Assembly: GCA_023227965.1 (NCBI GenBank)
Contig: JALOCA010000004.1
Coordinates: 62,001 to 126,000 of the forward strand
Reading direction: 5' to 3'
Length of the DNA stretch: 64,000 nucleotides
Source: Lentimicrobiaceae bacterium
GTDB lineage: Bacteria > Bacteroidota > Bacteroidia > Bacteroidales > JALOCA01
The notes beneath the pieces are model-generated. The model made no database searches. It had not been told where the DNA came from and saw only the letters and a list, made by a program, of their open reading frames with translations. Below, piece after piece: positions 23,930-33,258 of the stretch. Made by a program: the position numbers and the translations under genes. Position 1 is the first letter of the stretch, and every line of letters begins with the position of its first letter.

Positions 23930-26900
23930 TTATTCTTTCTTCAATAAGTTTCTATAATAGATTTCGTCCTCTGTTTCTATTATTTTATTTTTTATTGTTC
24001 TTGTTTTTTCTTTCAAATCAGTATTTGAACTTTCAATACTTTTCACCTTATTTCTCGCTTCATTTATTTTATTCTTTCTTTCATCTGTTAACTGGTCAAT
24101 AATCCTTTCCTTGTCTTTTACTAATTTCTCAATTGCCTCTTGTGCTTTTTTAATATTTTTTACTCTAATATCTGAGAAAAAGTTGTTAAAGATGGAATAA
24201 GATTTAAGAGGAGAACCTTCTAATTCAGGATATTTTCTATTTAGATTTTCAATTTTTAAACTAATCTTACGTGTGGATATTTCTATATTGATTTTTAAAC
24301 TTTCTCCAATTAATTCTGGAAATTGTTTTTTTACTGAAAAAATAATTTTATCATTATGGGCAATTTCATTTTTGACAGTGTTAAGATTAAATATATGCTC
24401 ATTTTTGATTTCATTTATTTTTTGAATATCATCAGTAGTAAATTTTGGATTCTTTAATATTTCAGGTAGGTAATTAGAGTAATTTCCTAAGGGTGCAGAA
24501 ATAAAAATGCTTTCTATTGCTCTTGTAATTCCAACATAACAAACCCTTCTTTCCTCCTCTTGTTCATTTAAACCTATTATTTTTCCATTGTGTGCTAAAT
24601 TGAAGAAAACAACATTCTTAAATTCATTTCCTTTTGTTTTGTGTATAGTTGAAATTAAAATTTCATTTTGTATATCATTTGCTTCAAGTTCAGGAATTGG
24701 ATTAGCATTAGGATTAGTAATTTGGTTATGTATGAATTCGTAAAAAGAATTAATGTTATCAAAAGTCTTTGTAACTGACAGAATAACTTCAATAATAATA
24801 TCATCTGATGCTACATCAACATCTTTATTTATGTTGGCAACATTTTCATAGTATTCTTTTAAATCAAATTCTTGTATAATAGAATTTAAAATATCGTGTG
24901 GGGATTTTGTAGTTTGAGCATAGTTTCGTAAATTAATAATCTGGTTAATAAATTCTTGTATCCTATCAATTTTCAATGCTTCTAAATTGAAATTATTTTG
25001 GTTACAAACATCTATCAAGTTCTGAAATGAATTCCAATCGTTTGCAATTTCAATAATATTATTATTAAGGTATTTATTTGGTCTTTTTAGGATACGTTTA
25101 AAATCGTCAGGAGTTGCATCTGTTGGATGCAGAATTACTGAAAGATATGAGTAAATATCTCTACCTGGATTTTTTCTGAACAATTTCTGGCTATTTATTG
25201 GTGAATGTGGAATTTTTTCAATATCTAAAACAAAGGCAATAGGATATTGAAATTCATAATATCTAAATAAAATAGTAAAATCATTCCAATTGCAATTTTT
25301 TTCTTCTTTTAATTGTTTTATCCAATTAACTGCATTTACGGCTTGATTATATAAATTGTCCGCCAATGAAACCTTAAATTCACCAGTCGGATTTTCTACA
25401 TATGCATTTATATTTTTATCTACTCTTTGGCTATTATGTTTTATAAGCCACGATGAATGCTTTACGATTTTTTTTGCTGAACGATAATTAGTTGAAAGAG
25501 TAAAATCCTTTGTAAAAGCATATCTTTTAGGAAAATTAACAATATGTTCAATTCTTGCGCCCGTAAATCCATAAATCATTTGGTCATCATCTCCAACAAT
25601 AAAAAGATTATTAGTTGGCAATGCAAGTACCTGCATCAAAAGAATTTGTGCTTGGTTTAAATCTTGAAATTCATCAATTAATATGTAATTAAATTGACTT
25701 TGAAGTCTTTGACGAAGAACATTATCCTCAAGAATTGTTCTCAAAGCAAGATATATCATATCGTCAAAGTTGAAAAAATTATGAGAAAACTGAAGATTTA
25801 AATACTGTTTGAAATACGGTTCAAAAACAATTTCTCCATTTTTTAATTCAACTGTAAAGTTTTCAATTGGGGGTAACTCTAATTTTGACCGTCTTAATGC
25901 TTCTAAAAATTTATCAACTGTTTCATTTTTCAACCAATAATCAATGTCAGGTATTCTATCAACCACGTTCCTCATTAAATTTCTGGTTTCTATGGCTTCA
26001 TTATTTCCATTAAAATTCCAATGTAAAGTATCTTTGATGATTTCGTAACCAAAAGAATGGAAGGTTTTAATAACAACACCTTCATCAGAGAGTGTTTTAG
26101 CTGTTATAATACCTTTTTGACTAACTCTATCAATCATCTCTTGGGCTGCTCTTTTATTAAAAGCAAGTGCCAAAATTTGATTTGGATTTACCCCATTATT
26201 TACTATGTGAACAATTCTATTTATAAGAGTTTTTGTCTTACCAGAACCTGCTGGAGCAAGAACTCTTATTGGACCTGTAATTTCATTTATTGCATTTAAT
26301 TGGCTATCATCTAAGTCTTTATCTAAATCGTAGATTGTTTTTCTTAAGTTATTTGTTAACTCTTGTGTCACTTTTTGTAAACAAGAATTAGCATCGTGAA
26401 ATAATTCGCTACCTGAAAACCTAAAAATTGGTAGACCGAACTTTGCTAACACCTTATCTCTTTCTTTGTCTAAATTTGGATTATGGTAATCTCTTCCATC
26501 ACATTCTACAATAGCTTTTTTGCCGTGATGGTTTACTACAAAGTCGACAAAATAATTTTCAATATGTACTTGAGATTTATAATCAATTTTGTTTATTTCA
26601 CACTGTTCTTTAAAAATTCTTTCAATTGGGGTGTAAAACTCCTTGTCTAAATCATTTGACATATTTGGAGATATAAATGTGAAATTTACTATCTCAAGTA
26701 AATTAACAAGTTGTTCAATCAATAAATAATTAACTACCCTTTCATAGTTTTTATGAACAAAATCTCCATTAATTTTTAAAATATACTCTGATTTCGGCAA
26801 TTTACTTAAGAATATGATAGGAATATTCAAGTAATAGGAAGCATAAATTAATTTATTTATGAGAAAGTCTATATTTTCCGTTAGTTCGTTAATAGAAACA

Positions 26901-27118
26901 TCTTGATAAATTATTAAAATCTCATAGTTTTTTAGTTCAAAGCTAATTTGAAAAGTGTCGTCTATCTCAGATGTTTTAATGAACTTATATTTGATATCTT
27001 TTTCATCATTCTCTCTTATAAAGTCATTCAGAATATCTTTAGGACAGTCATAAATTGTAATCCCTCGACCTTTCGCTTTGTGGTAATTAAATCTTTTATA
27101 GTATTCTTCAAATTTCAT
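23930..27118 (-). CDS. Single-chain nuclease and UvrD-like SF1 helicase
   Basis: The protein has 1062 residues. An N-terminal part of unknown fold (about 1-150) is followed by a PD-(D/E)XK/Vsr-like nuclease domain with E166 (PIERIF), D192 (FVDFVV) and E205-x-D207 (VECDGRDYH). A UvrD/Rep helicase begins at about 270: Walker A APAGSGKT (288-295), motif II LIDEFQDLNQAQ, motif III VGDDDQMIYGFTGA, STNYRSAKK, motif V STIHKTKGNEFKNVV and motif VI YVGITRA. The last ~120 residues are a Lys/Glu-rich coiled coil. The architecture suits a DNA repair or anti-phage enzyme that unwinds and cuts DNA. It is notably AT-rich and Asn/Ile/Lys-rich compared with the housekeeping genes here and is flanked by Fic and repeat elements, suggesting horizontal transfer. 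I do not recognise it as a named defence system. Confidence 0.88.
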   Translation of the reverse strand: MKFEEYYKRFNYHKAKGRGITIYDCPKDILNDFIRENDEKDIKYKFIKTSEIDDTFQISFELKNYEILIIYQDVSINELTENIDFLINKLIYASYYLNIPIIFLSKLPKSEYILKINGDFVHKNYERVVNYLLIEQLVNLLEIVNFTFISPNMSNDLDKEFYTPIERIFKEQCEINKIDYKSQVHIENYFVDFVVNHHGKKAIVECDGRDYHNPNLDKERDKVLAKFGLPIFRFSGSELFHDANSCLQKVTQELTNNLRKTIYDLDKDLDDSQLNAINEITGPIRVLAPAGSGKTKTLINRIVHIVNNGVNPNQILALAFNKRAAQEMIDRVSQKGIITAKTLSDEGVVIKTFHSFGYEIIKDTLHWNFNGNNEAIETRNLMRNVVDRIPDIDYWLKNETVDKFLEALRRSKLELPPIENFTVELKNGEIVFEPYFKQYLNLQFSHNFFNFDDMIYLALRTILEDNVLRQRLQSQFNYILIDEFQDLNQAQILLMQVLALPTNNLFIVGDDDQMIYGFTGARIEHIVNFPKRYAFTKDFTLSTNYRSAKKIVKHSSWLIKHNSQRVDKNINAYVENPTGEFKVSLADNLYNQAVNAVNWIKQLKEEKNCNWNDFTILFRYYEFQYPIAFVLDIEKIPHSPINSQKLFRKNPGRDIYSYLSVILHPTDATPDDFKRILKRPNKYLNNNIIEIANDWNSFQNLIDVCNQNNFNLEALKIDRIQEFINQIINLRNYAQTTKSPHDILNSIIQEFDLKEYYENVANINKDVDVASDDIIIEVILSVTKTFDNINSFYEFIHNQITNPNANPIPELEANDIQNEILISTIHKTKGNEFKNVVFFNLAHNGKIIGLNEQEEERRVCYVGITRAIESIFISAPLGNYSNYLPEILKNPKFTTDDIQKINEIKNEHIFNLNTVKNEIAHNDKIIFSVKKQFPELIGESLKINIEISTRKISLKIENLNRKYPELEGSPLKSYSIFNNFFSDIRVKNIKKAQEAIEKLVKDKERIIDQLTDERKNKINEARNKVKSIESSNTDLKEKTRTIKNKIIETEDEIYYRNLLKKE

Positions 27119-27285
27119 TTATAGTCTGAATTTTCTTGTTCTGTAATTGCAGATAATGAGTTTATAACCACCATTATAGCAGTTATTTCTTATTTAGTTA
27201 TTAATTAACAAGCTGATAAACATTAACAAATCCTTTTTCATTGGATTTTAAGTTCTATTCATCTCCTTCGAAAAATAGTCAATAA

Positions 27286-27332
27286 AACCCCTTCCTTCAC
27301 CCTTCCTTTTGGGAAGGGCAGGGGATGGGTTT
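27286..27332 (-). terminator. Terminator-like hairpin after the 302-residue protein gene
   Basis: A perfect stem CCCTTCC / GGAAGGG (27300-27306 and 27312-27318, 5-base loop) lies inside a looser outer pairing AAACCC...GGGTTT. On the minus strand it follows the stop at 27331 and ends in TTTTATT. It could equally be a dispersed palindrome. Confidence 0.5.
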
Positions 27333-28239
27333 ATTCCTTTTCCAGTTCCACCTTCAGTAAATACATTTCACCGGCAGTCAGCTCAATGGTACGTGATTGC
27401 GGAAGGTAACCGCTCTTTTTAATCTTAACTTCATAGCCGCCTTCCATCAGGTTTTTCAGGTAAAAATTGCCCTTGGCGGCGGTTTTCTTCGTAATTTTTT
27501 CGCCGGTGGCCGTATTGGTAATTTCAAACACTACGTTGGCTATGGGGATACCCCTGCCTTTTTCCGTTGCATTGGCTTTCAGCGCCATTGTCCGAATTGC
27601 GGTTTTAATCACCTTTCGGGCATCCCAATAATCGTTATAGGTTTGCGGGTCGGTGTCGTGTATCACTTCTGTCAGAGCATCCATCTTTACCAGGTTGCCG
27701 TCGCATTTGTCGAAAAGGTTGCTGATTTGCGACGTTGCATCCTTTTTTTCGATCTGTCCTTCGCGTGGCATGGGGATCAGTTCATCATACGTGGCAAGCA
27801 AAGCCGATAGCTTGCTGATGTCATCTGCCGATATTCCGTAAGGTTCCAGTTCTTTTTGAATAGGGGTAATTTTTTCAATAATCAATCGGGCAATACTGCA
27901 CAGCGTGGTATCGGGCGCGCGTCTCAGTTCGGTAAGGGTGTAGCGAAGGGCTTCCTGCAGAGGCAGATTAAGGGTGATTACGGCATAAGCAATGCCTTTG
28001 CGCGAAACGGAGTTCAGTTTTACAGCAAGGCTTTGTTTTGCCTGCGTTTTGGATTGGGCTATCCCTTTCTTGCTTTCTACCTGCTCGGGACGGATTTCGG
28101 CTATCCTCCCGGCATCCGATTTAAACAAGTCAAAAATAGCCATGAAACCGGGAATATGTTCCAGTTTTTGCATGTTTGCATTAATCCATTGGATAAGTAC
28201 AAGAAACATGCTAAGCTTACTTTCTTTAGTAATATCCAT
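27331..28239 (-). CDS. Hypothetical protein with C-terminal carboxypeptidase-regulatory-like domain
   Basis: The protein has 302 residues and no signal peptide. The N-terminal ~215 residues are mainly helical and include a Lys/Gln/Ser-rich stretch (ESKKGIAQSKTQAKQS). The last ~75 residues form a small beta-sandwich of carboxypeptidase-regulatory/PEGA type: IPIANVVFEITNTATGEKITKK, then GNFYLKNLMEGGYEVKIKKSGY. Lack of an export signal is unusual for this domain, which mostly occurs on exported proteins. It stands alone between the helicase gene and an array of 21-bp repeats. The function is unknown. Confidence 0.65.
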   Translation of the reverse strand: MDITKESKLSMFLVLIQWINANMQKLEHIPGFMAIFDLFKSDAGRIAEIRPEQVESKKGIAQSKTQAKQSLAVKLNSVSRKGIAYAVITLNLPLQEALRYTLTELRRAPDTTLCSIARLIIEKITPIQKELEPYGISADDISKLSALLATYDELIPMPREGQIEKKDATSQISNLFDKCDGNLVKMDALTEVIHDTDPQTYNDYWDARKVIKTAIRTMALKANATEKGRGIPIANVVFEITNTATGEKITKKTAAKGNFYLKNLMEGGYEVKIKKSGYLPQSRTIELTAGEMYLLKVELEKE

Positions 28240-29098
28240 AAAATAAAAGTTAAAAAGTTAATAATAAATAGTTTATTAAAAGTCGCTATAAATTTACAAT
28301 AATTTTTTTATACAAGTTTTTATTTTGATAAAAAATTTTTTAAAATGTCTTATCCTAAAAAAAGTTGATAATATTTAAATAAATCCTGAATGGGGTTGAC
28401 TATTTTTCCATTTTTTTTGTCAATCCACAAAACGCCAACGATTATAAGCTGTTTGCCTGGCATAGATAATTGTTTATATCCAAACTTAAATTGCTTATAA
28501 TTTATCTAAAGATGTTTGGCTTTCATCCTAAGATGTTCAGGTTTCATCCTAAGATGTTTGGCTTTCATCCTTTAATACTTGGCTTTCATCCATTGATGTT
28601 TGACATTCATCCTTTAATACTTGGCTTCCATCCTTTAATACTTGGCTTTCATCTATTGATGTTTGATATTCATCCTTTAATACTTGGCTTTCATCCATTG
28701 ATGTTTGATATTCATATGTTATTGTTTGCATTTTATATATTGATGTAATGATAAACATCAATAATGTTTCAACCTTCATATACTAATGTAACAGGTTTTA
28801 TCATTAATGTAACATAAGTCATATACAATTTCTCTCGTTTCATATGTCAGTTTTATGAGCCTACCGGCAGTTGGGTTTGCGATGCCTAACCTACATGCCG
28901 GTTACTGAGTAAACTTTTTATATAGCTAAGTAAGTTTTTTGTTTAAAGAGATAATATCTTTTATGGAAATTCATTAAAAAAGCTTTATTTGGAGGCTATT
29001 TTAAAATGGGCAATTAAAAAAATATGAGAGGGATTGATATACCTACACTCAAAAGTTGTACTTTTATAAAAATTTATAAATCCTTAAAAATTGAAAAG
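28240..29098. other. Gene-free region around the 21-bp array, upstream of the SPFH gene
   Basis: No credible gene. It holds the 21-bp array at 28511-28741, a TAATGTAACA-type repeat near 28785-28815, and an imperfect dyad with outer arms CCGGCA/TGCCGG at about 28865-28902. Frames across the array are open on both strands, a by-product of the 21-bp period. Confidence 0.55.
28511..28741. repeat. Eleven tandem 21-bp degenerate units
   Basis: Units begin every 21 bases from 28511. Two alternating types occur: GATGTTTGGCTTTCATCCTAA-like and AATACTTGGCTTTCATCCATT-like (single example units given with variants). Later units drift (28700-28741). No unique spacers exist, so it is not a CRISPR array. 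Read as protein, either strand gives 7-residue repeats such as LGFHPLM or ESQVLKD. Confidence 0.88.
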
Positions 29099-29977
29099 AT
29101 GAATACTGTTTATTTTTTAATCGCCATCGTGGTTTTCTTGTTTTTTACAGGAATACGAATTGTACGCCCTACCCATCGTGGTTTAATTGAACGACTTGGT
29201 AAATATAATCGTTTTGCCGATCCCGGATTTCACTGGATAATCCCCATTATTGAGCACATGTTTTCGGTAAATACTACCGAACAAATGGTAGATGCCGAAC
29301 CCCAGGAAATAATAACCAACGATAATCTGAACGCCCGTGTGGATGCACAGGTTTATTTTAAAGTAAAAGATGATGAAATAAGTGTAAAATCTTCGCAATA
29401 TAACGTTAATAATTATAAATGGCAAATTGTTAACCTGGCACGTACTACTTTACGTAATATTATTGGCACGCTTACGCTAAAATCTGCCAACAGCGAACGT
29501 GGAAAAATCAATTCGGAGTTGCACAACACTCTTTGCCACGAAACACAAACCTGGGGTATCGAGATAGTTCGTACCGAACTCAAGGAAATTGACCCGCCCA
29601 AAGATGTTCAGGAAACGATGAATAAAGTAGTAAAAGCCGAAAACGAAAAAATTGCCGCCATTGACTATGCCACTGCGCGCGAAACCGTTGCCGACGGTGA
29701 AAAACGTGCCAAGATTAAGGAATTTGAAGGTATCAAACAATCGAAAATATTGCAAGCCGAAGGCGAAGCAGAAGCTATTCGTTTGGTAAACGAGGCTGCC
29801 GAAAAATATTTCATCGGGAATGCCCAGTTACTCCGCAAATTGCAGACTCTTGAAGTTTCGCTTTCAAATAATGCTAAAATAGTTATCCCCACAGGTAGCG
29901 AACTGGTTAATATCATTGGCGACATGGCGGGAGTAATACCTTTGCGTGCCAAGCCAAAAGATAATCCAAACGTTTAA
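29099..29977 (+). CDS. SPFH/Band 7 (stomatin-like) membrane protein
   Basis: The protein has 292 residues from the ATG at 29099. One N-terminal membrane helix (VYFLIAIVVFLFFTGIRIV) is followed by RPTHRGLIERLGKY, the standard start of the stomatin/HflK-like SPFH domain, and a GFHWIIP segment. Long Ala/Glu/Lys-rich helices (AENEKIAAIDYATARETVADGEKRAKI, EGEAEAIRLVNEAAE) allow oligomer rings, and the C-terminus is hydrophobic (LVNIIGDMAGVIPL). Such proteins form microdomains in the inner membrane and often work with an NfeD protease partner, which is not next to it here. The frame extends 75 bases further upstream, but the ATG at 29099 fits the family. Confidence 0.9.
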   Translation: MNTVYFLIAIVVFLFFTGIRIVRPTHRGLIERLGKYNRFADPGFHWIIPIIEHMFSVNTTEQMVDAEPQEIITNDNLNARVDAQVYFKVKDDEISVKSSQYNVNNYKWQIVNLARTTLRNIIGTLTLKSANSERGKINSELHNTLCHETQTWGIEIVRTELKEIDPPKDVQETMNKVVKAENEKIAAIDYATARETVADGEKRAKIKEFEGIKQSKILQAEGEAEAIRLVNEAAEKYFIGNAQLLRKLQTLEVSLSNNAKIVIPTGSELVNIIGDMAGVIPLRAKPKDNPNV

Positions 29978-30006
29978 TCAACCAAGGATTTTAAAACCTT
30001 GAGGGT

Positions 30007-30078
30007 TTTCCTCGCCTACGGCGAAATGTAACATATTGAAATGGTTTGCAACTTTTAACCCAAACTCAGGTTATTAAT
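30007..30078. repeat. Dispersed intergenic repeat, copy A
   Basis: The sequence around TCGCCTACGGCGAAATG, TGGTTTGCAA and CCAAACTCAGGTTAT recurs with few changes at 58757-58826. Both copies lie in spacers in the same orientation. CGCCTACGGCG is itself a short palindrome. Confidence 0.65.
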
Positions 30079-30082
30079 AAAA

Positions 30083-30112
30083 AAAACTGCCCTTTTAGAG
30101 GAGCAGCTTTTC
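30083..30112 (-). terminator. Terminator of the pyruvate phosphate dikinase gene
   Basis: On the minus strand a stem CTGC(T)CC / GGGCAG with a one-base bulge is followed by eight T residues. It lies 24 bases beyond the ppdK stop at 30136. Confidence 0.7.
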
Positions 30113-30135
30113 AAACAACTATGAATTAACAAAAT

Positions 30136-32925
30136 TTACTTCTTTGTTTTCTTTTTTGCTACAGCTTTTTTCTTGGGAGTAGCTTTTTTAGCCATCATAT
30201 CCTTTACAGCAGCCTGTGCAGCGGCAAGGCGTGCAATAGGAACACGGAAAGGAGAGCAACTTACATAGGATAATCCCAGTTTATGGCAGAATTCAACGGA
30301 TGTTGGTTCGCCACCATGCTCGCCACAGATACCTAACTTAATATTCGGGCGTGTAGCACGGCCACGTTCGCAGGCAATCTTCATCAGTTCACCAACGGTG
30401 CTCTGGTCAATCTGCTGGAATGGATCCACCGGTAATATTTTTGTATCTGTATAATGTTGCAGGAAGCTCGATGCGTCATCACGACTGAAACCAAAGGTCA
30501 TCTGGGTAAGGTCGTTGGTGCCGAATGAGAAGAATTGTGCATATTTTGCCATTTTATCGGCAGCCAATGCAGCACGCGGAATCTCAATCATGGTTCCTAC
30601 CATATGAGGTATTTCTTTCAGTTTGAATTTAGCACAAACTTCAGCATATACCTTTTTGATGATTTCATACTGGTGAGCTAATTCTGTTTCTACGCAGGTT
30701 ACCGGAATCATGATTTCGGGGAAAGGATTTTTCTTTTCCTTGATAAGTTCTGCAGCGGATTCAAAGATAGCACGTACCTGTGTTTCGGTGATTTCAGGGA
30801 AAGTGATACCCAAGCGAACGCCACGGTGTCCCATCATTGGGTTAACTTCATGCAGCTTGTCGGCACGTTCGGTAAATTCTACCAATCCAATTCCGAGGTT
30901 TTTGCAGAGTTTTTCCTGTTCTTCTTTTTGTGTTGGTACAAATTCATGCAAAGGTGGGTCGAGTGTACGGAAAGTTACCGGCAATCTATCCATGGCTTCC
31001 AGAGTACCTTTTATATCTTTTTTCATGTAAGGGAACAGTTCAGCTAATGCAGCACGACGTTCTTCTTCATTCTTGCTGATGATCATCTTACGCAAGAGGA
31101 ATAAAGGAGCTTCGGAACCTTTTCCGTAGAACATATGTTCTGTACGGAAAAGTCCGATACCTTCGGCTCCAAATTCACGTGCTTTCTGGGCATCTGCCGG
31201 ATTGTCGGAATTGGTACGGACTTTTAGTTTGCGGTATTTGTCCACAATGGTCATAAACTTCAGCAGGTCTTCGTTTTCTGTTGCGCTTATAGTAGCAAGC
31301 TCTCCTTTATATACTTTACCTTTTGTTCCGTTAAGCGAAATCCAATCACCTTCTTTCAGCTTTTCGCCTTTGATGTTAACGGTGCGGGTAGTGAAATCTA
31401 TCTTAATGTCGGCAGCACCTACTATGCAGCATTTTCCCCATCCACGGGCAACCAATGCAGCGTGTGATGTCATACCACCACGGGCGGTTAAAACAGCCTG
31501 TGCAGCACGCATACCTTCGATATCTTCAGGATTGGTTTCTTCGCGAACCAGGATAACTTTTACTTTCGGGTCTTTCTTTACAGCTTCCACTGCATCGGCA
31601 GCAGTCAGCACTATTTTACCCATTGCTCCTCCGGGACCTGCTGGTAAACCTTTGCATAATACTTCTGCTTTTGTTTCTGCTTTTGGGTCTAACAGAGGGA
31701 ATAAAAGTTCTTCCATCTGCGATGGAGCAACTCTAAGGATAGCTGTTTTTTCGTCAATAAGTTTTTCTTTCAACATATCCAATGCCATCTTCACAGCGGC
31801 GGTGCCGTTACGTTTTCCAACACGGCATTGCAGCATATACAGTTTTTGATCCTGTATGGTGAATTCAATATCAAGCATATCATGATAATGCTTTTCCAAC
31901 TTTTTCTGAACAGCATCTAATTCTTTGTAAACTTTTGGCATTGCTTTTTCCAGCGATACCAGATGAATGGTATGTTCCGATTTTCCTACTTCATTAATTG
32001 GGTTTGGTGTACGGATACCGGCTACTACGTCTTCGCCTTGTGCATTTGCAAGCCATTCTCCATAGAAATATTTGTCGCCGGTGGCAGGGTTACGGGTAAA
32101 AGCAACACCTGTAGCAGATGTATCGCCCATATTTCCGAATACCATGCTCTGAATGTTTACGGCAGTGCCCCAGTTGTCAGGGATAGCTTCAATTTTGCGG
32201 TAAGCAATGGCACGTTTACCCATCCAACTCTGGAACACGGCACCTACAGCGCCCCATAATTGTTCCATTGCGTTTTCGGGAAAGGGCTTGCCCAAAACTT
32301 CTTTTACTTTCTTTTTGTATATTTCGATAAGTTCTTTCAAGTCGTCGGCAGTAAGGTCGGTATCTGATTTTGCACCGCGGGCTTTTTTCATTTTTTCCAA
32401 TTCATGTTCTAACTGAACGCGGACACCTTTTCCTTCGGCAGGTTCAATACCTGCTGCTTTTTCCATTACTACATCGCTGTACATCTGAATCAAACGACGT
32501 TGGCTATCGTAAACAAAACGGGGATTCCCTGTTTTTTTAATTAAGCCTTCCCGGGTTTCATTGTTTAACCCTACGTTTAATACAGTTTCCATCATACCAG
32601 GCATGGAACTGCGTGCACCCGAACGAACAGACACAAGCAAAGGGTTTTTCTTGTCGCCAAATTTGGCGCCCATTTCAGCTTCGGTATGTGCCAAAGCTTC
32701 CATTACCTGGTGGTCAAGTTCTTTGGGGTATTTCTTGTCGTTTTCGTAGTATGCAGTGCAAACTTCGGTAGTGATGGTAAAACCTGCAGGTACCGGTAAA
32801 CCAATGTTTACCATTTCGGCAAGGTTGGCACCTTTACCGCCCAATAAGTTTTTCATGTCGGCTTGTCCGTCGGCTTTTTTGCCTCCAAAAAAATAAACAT
32901 ACTTTATTTCTTTTTCTTTTGCCAT
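30136..32925 (-). CDS. ppdK: Pyruvate, phosphate dikinase
   Basis: The 929-residue cytoplasmic enzyme interconverts pyruvate, ATP and phosphate with phosphoenolpyruvate, AMP and pyrophosphate. The N-terminal ATP-grasp part starts YFFGGKKADG...NLLGGKGANLAEM. The phosphohistidine domain has GGMTSHAALVARGWG with H488, and the PEP-binding TIM barrel ends with KLGICGEHGG and the catalytic Cys in SCSPFR. After the normal end RLAAAQAAV there is an extra ~20-residue lysine/alanine tail (KKATPKKKAVAKKKTKK), unusual for the family. A TACATTTG -7 box lies 76 bases upstream. The gene diverges from ygeY; a metabolic link through pyruvate made by purine breakdown is possible but only inferred. Confidence 0.97.
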   Translation of the reverse strand: MAKEKEIKYVYFFGGKKADGQADMKNLLGGKGANLAEMVNIGLPVPAGFTITTEVCTAYYENDKKYPKELDHQVMEALAHTEAEMGAKFGDKKNPLLVSVRSGARSSMPGMMETVLNVGLNNETREGLIKKTGNPRFVYDSQRRLIQMYSDVVMEKAAGIEPAEGKGVRVQLEHELEKMKKARGAKSDTDLTADDLKELIEIYKKKVKEVLGKPFPENAMEQLWGAVGAVFQSWMGKRAIAYRKIEAIPDNWGTAVNIQSMVFGNMGDTSATGVAFTRNPATGDKYFYGEWLANAQGEDVVAGIRTPNPINEVGKSEHTIHLVSLEKAMPKVYKELDAVQKKLEKHYHDMLDIEFTIQDQKLYMLQCRVGKRNGTAAVKMALDMLKEKLIDEKTAILRVAPSQMEELLFPLLDPKAETKAEVLCKGLPAGPGGAMGKIVLTAADAVEAVKKDPKVKVILVREETNPEDIEGMRAAQAVLTARGGMTSHAALVARGWGKCCIVGAADIKIDFTTRTVNIKGEKLKEGDWISLNGTKGKVYKGELATISATENEDLLKFMTIVDKYRKLKVRTNSDNPADAQKAREFGAEGIGLFRTEHMFYGKGSEAPLFLLRKMIISKNEEERRAALAELFPYMKKDIKGTLEAMDRLPVTFRTLDPPLHEFVPTQKEEQEKLCKNLGIGLVEFTERADKLHEVNPMMGHRGVRLGITFPEITETQVRAIFESAAELIKEKKNPFPEIMIPVTCVETELAHQYEIIKKVYAEVCAKFKLKEIPHMVGTMIEIPRAALAADKMAKYAQFFSFGTNDLTQMTFGFSRDDASSFLQHYTDTKILPVDPFQQIDQSTVGELMKIACERGRATRPNIKLGICGEHGGEPTSVEFCHKLGLSYVSCSPFRVPIARLAAAQAAVKDMMAKKATPKKKAVAKKKTKK

Positions 32926-33000
32926 TGAATATTCTCCTTTTTAATTAATTGTTTGCTAAAGAGTTTCGATTAAAAACGTGCGTACACGCCAAAAATTTTG

Positions 33001-33008
33001 CAAATGTA
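33001..33008 (-). promoter_or_regulatory. Candidate -7 element for ppdK
   Basis: The minus strand reads TACATTTG, matching TAnnTTTG, 75 bases upstream of the ATG. No clear -33 box. Confidence 0.45.
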
Positions 33009-33203
33009 TAAAAATTAATGTTTTTGTACTTTATATACCTGTGATTTTTTTCGGAAAAGCTGGACTAATAACAGAATTTACCGGTATTTGTATCGGATTC
33101 GGAAATGAACAATCCCGTTGTTAAAAGAACATTGTATATTTACAGGCGTATAATACAACCAATTCTTAATTGGAGTATTGAATTCAGAAATCGTATAAAA
33201 TCG

Positions 33204-33211
33204 TATTTTTG
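33204..33211 (+). promoter_or_regulatory. Candidate -7 element for the ygeY-ygeW operon
   Basis: TATTTTTG matches TAnnTTTG and lies 47 bases upstream of the ygeY ATG, giving a short leader. A TTG at 33178-33180 is a few bases too far upstream for an ideal -33 box. Confidence 0.45.
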
Positions 33212-33258
33212 GAGCAAATTTATTTTTCAGGCATCACAGGTACTTAAAATCAATAATT

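Noticed and set aside
28511..28741. Possible CRISPR array
   Set aside because: The units are directly tandem with no unique spacers, only 21 bp long and degenerate, and there are no cas genes. The same holds for 20997-21143 and 58834-59127.
28549..28779. Reading frame encoding seven-residue repeats on the minus strand (and its plus-strand counterpart 28470-28748)
   Set aside because: Both strands are open because the repeat unit is a multiple of three. No signal, start context or homologous domain is visible.
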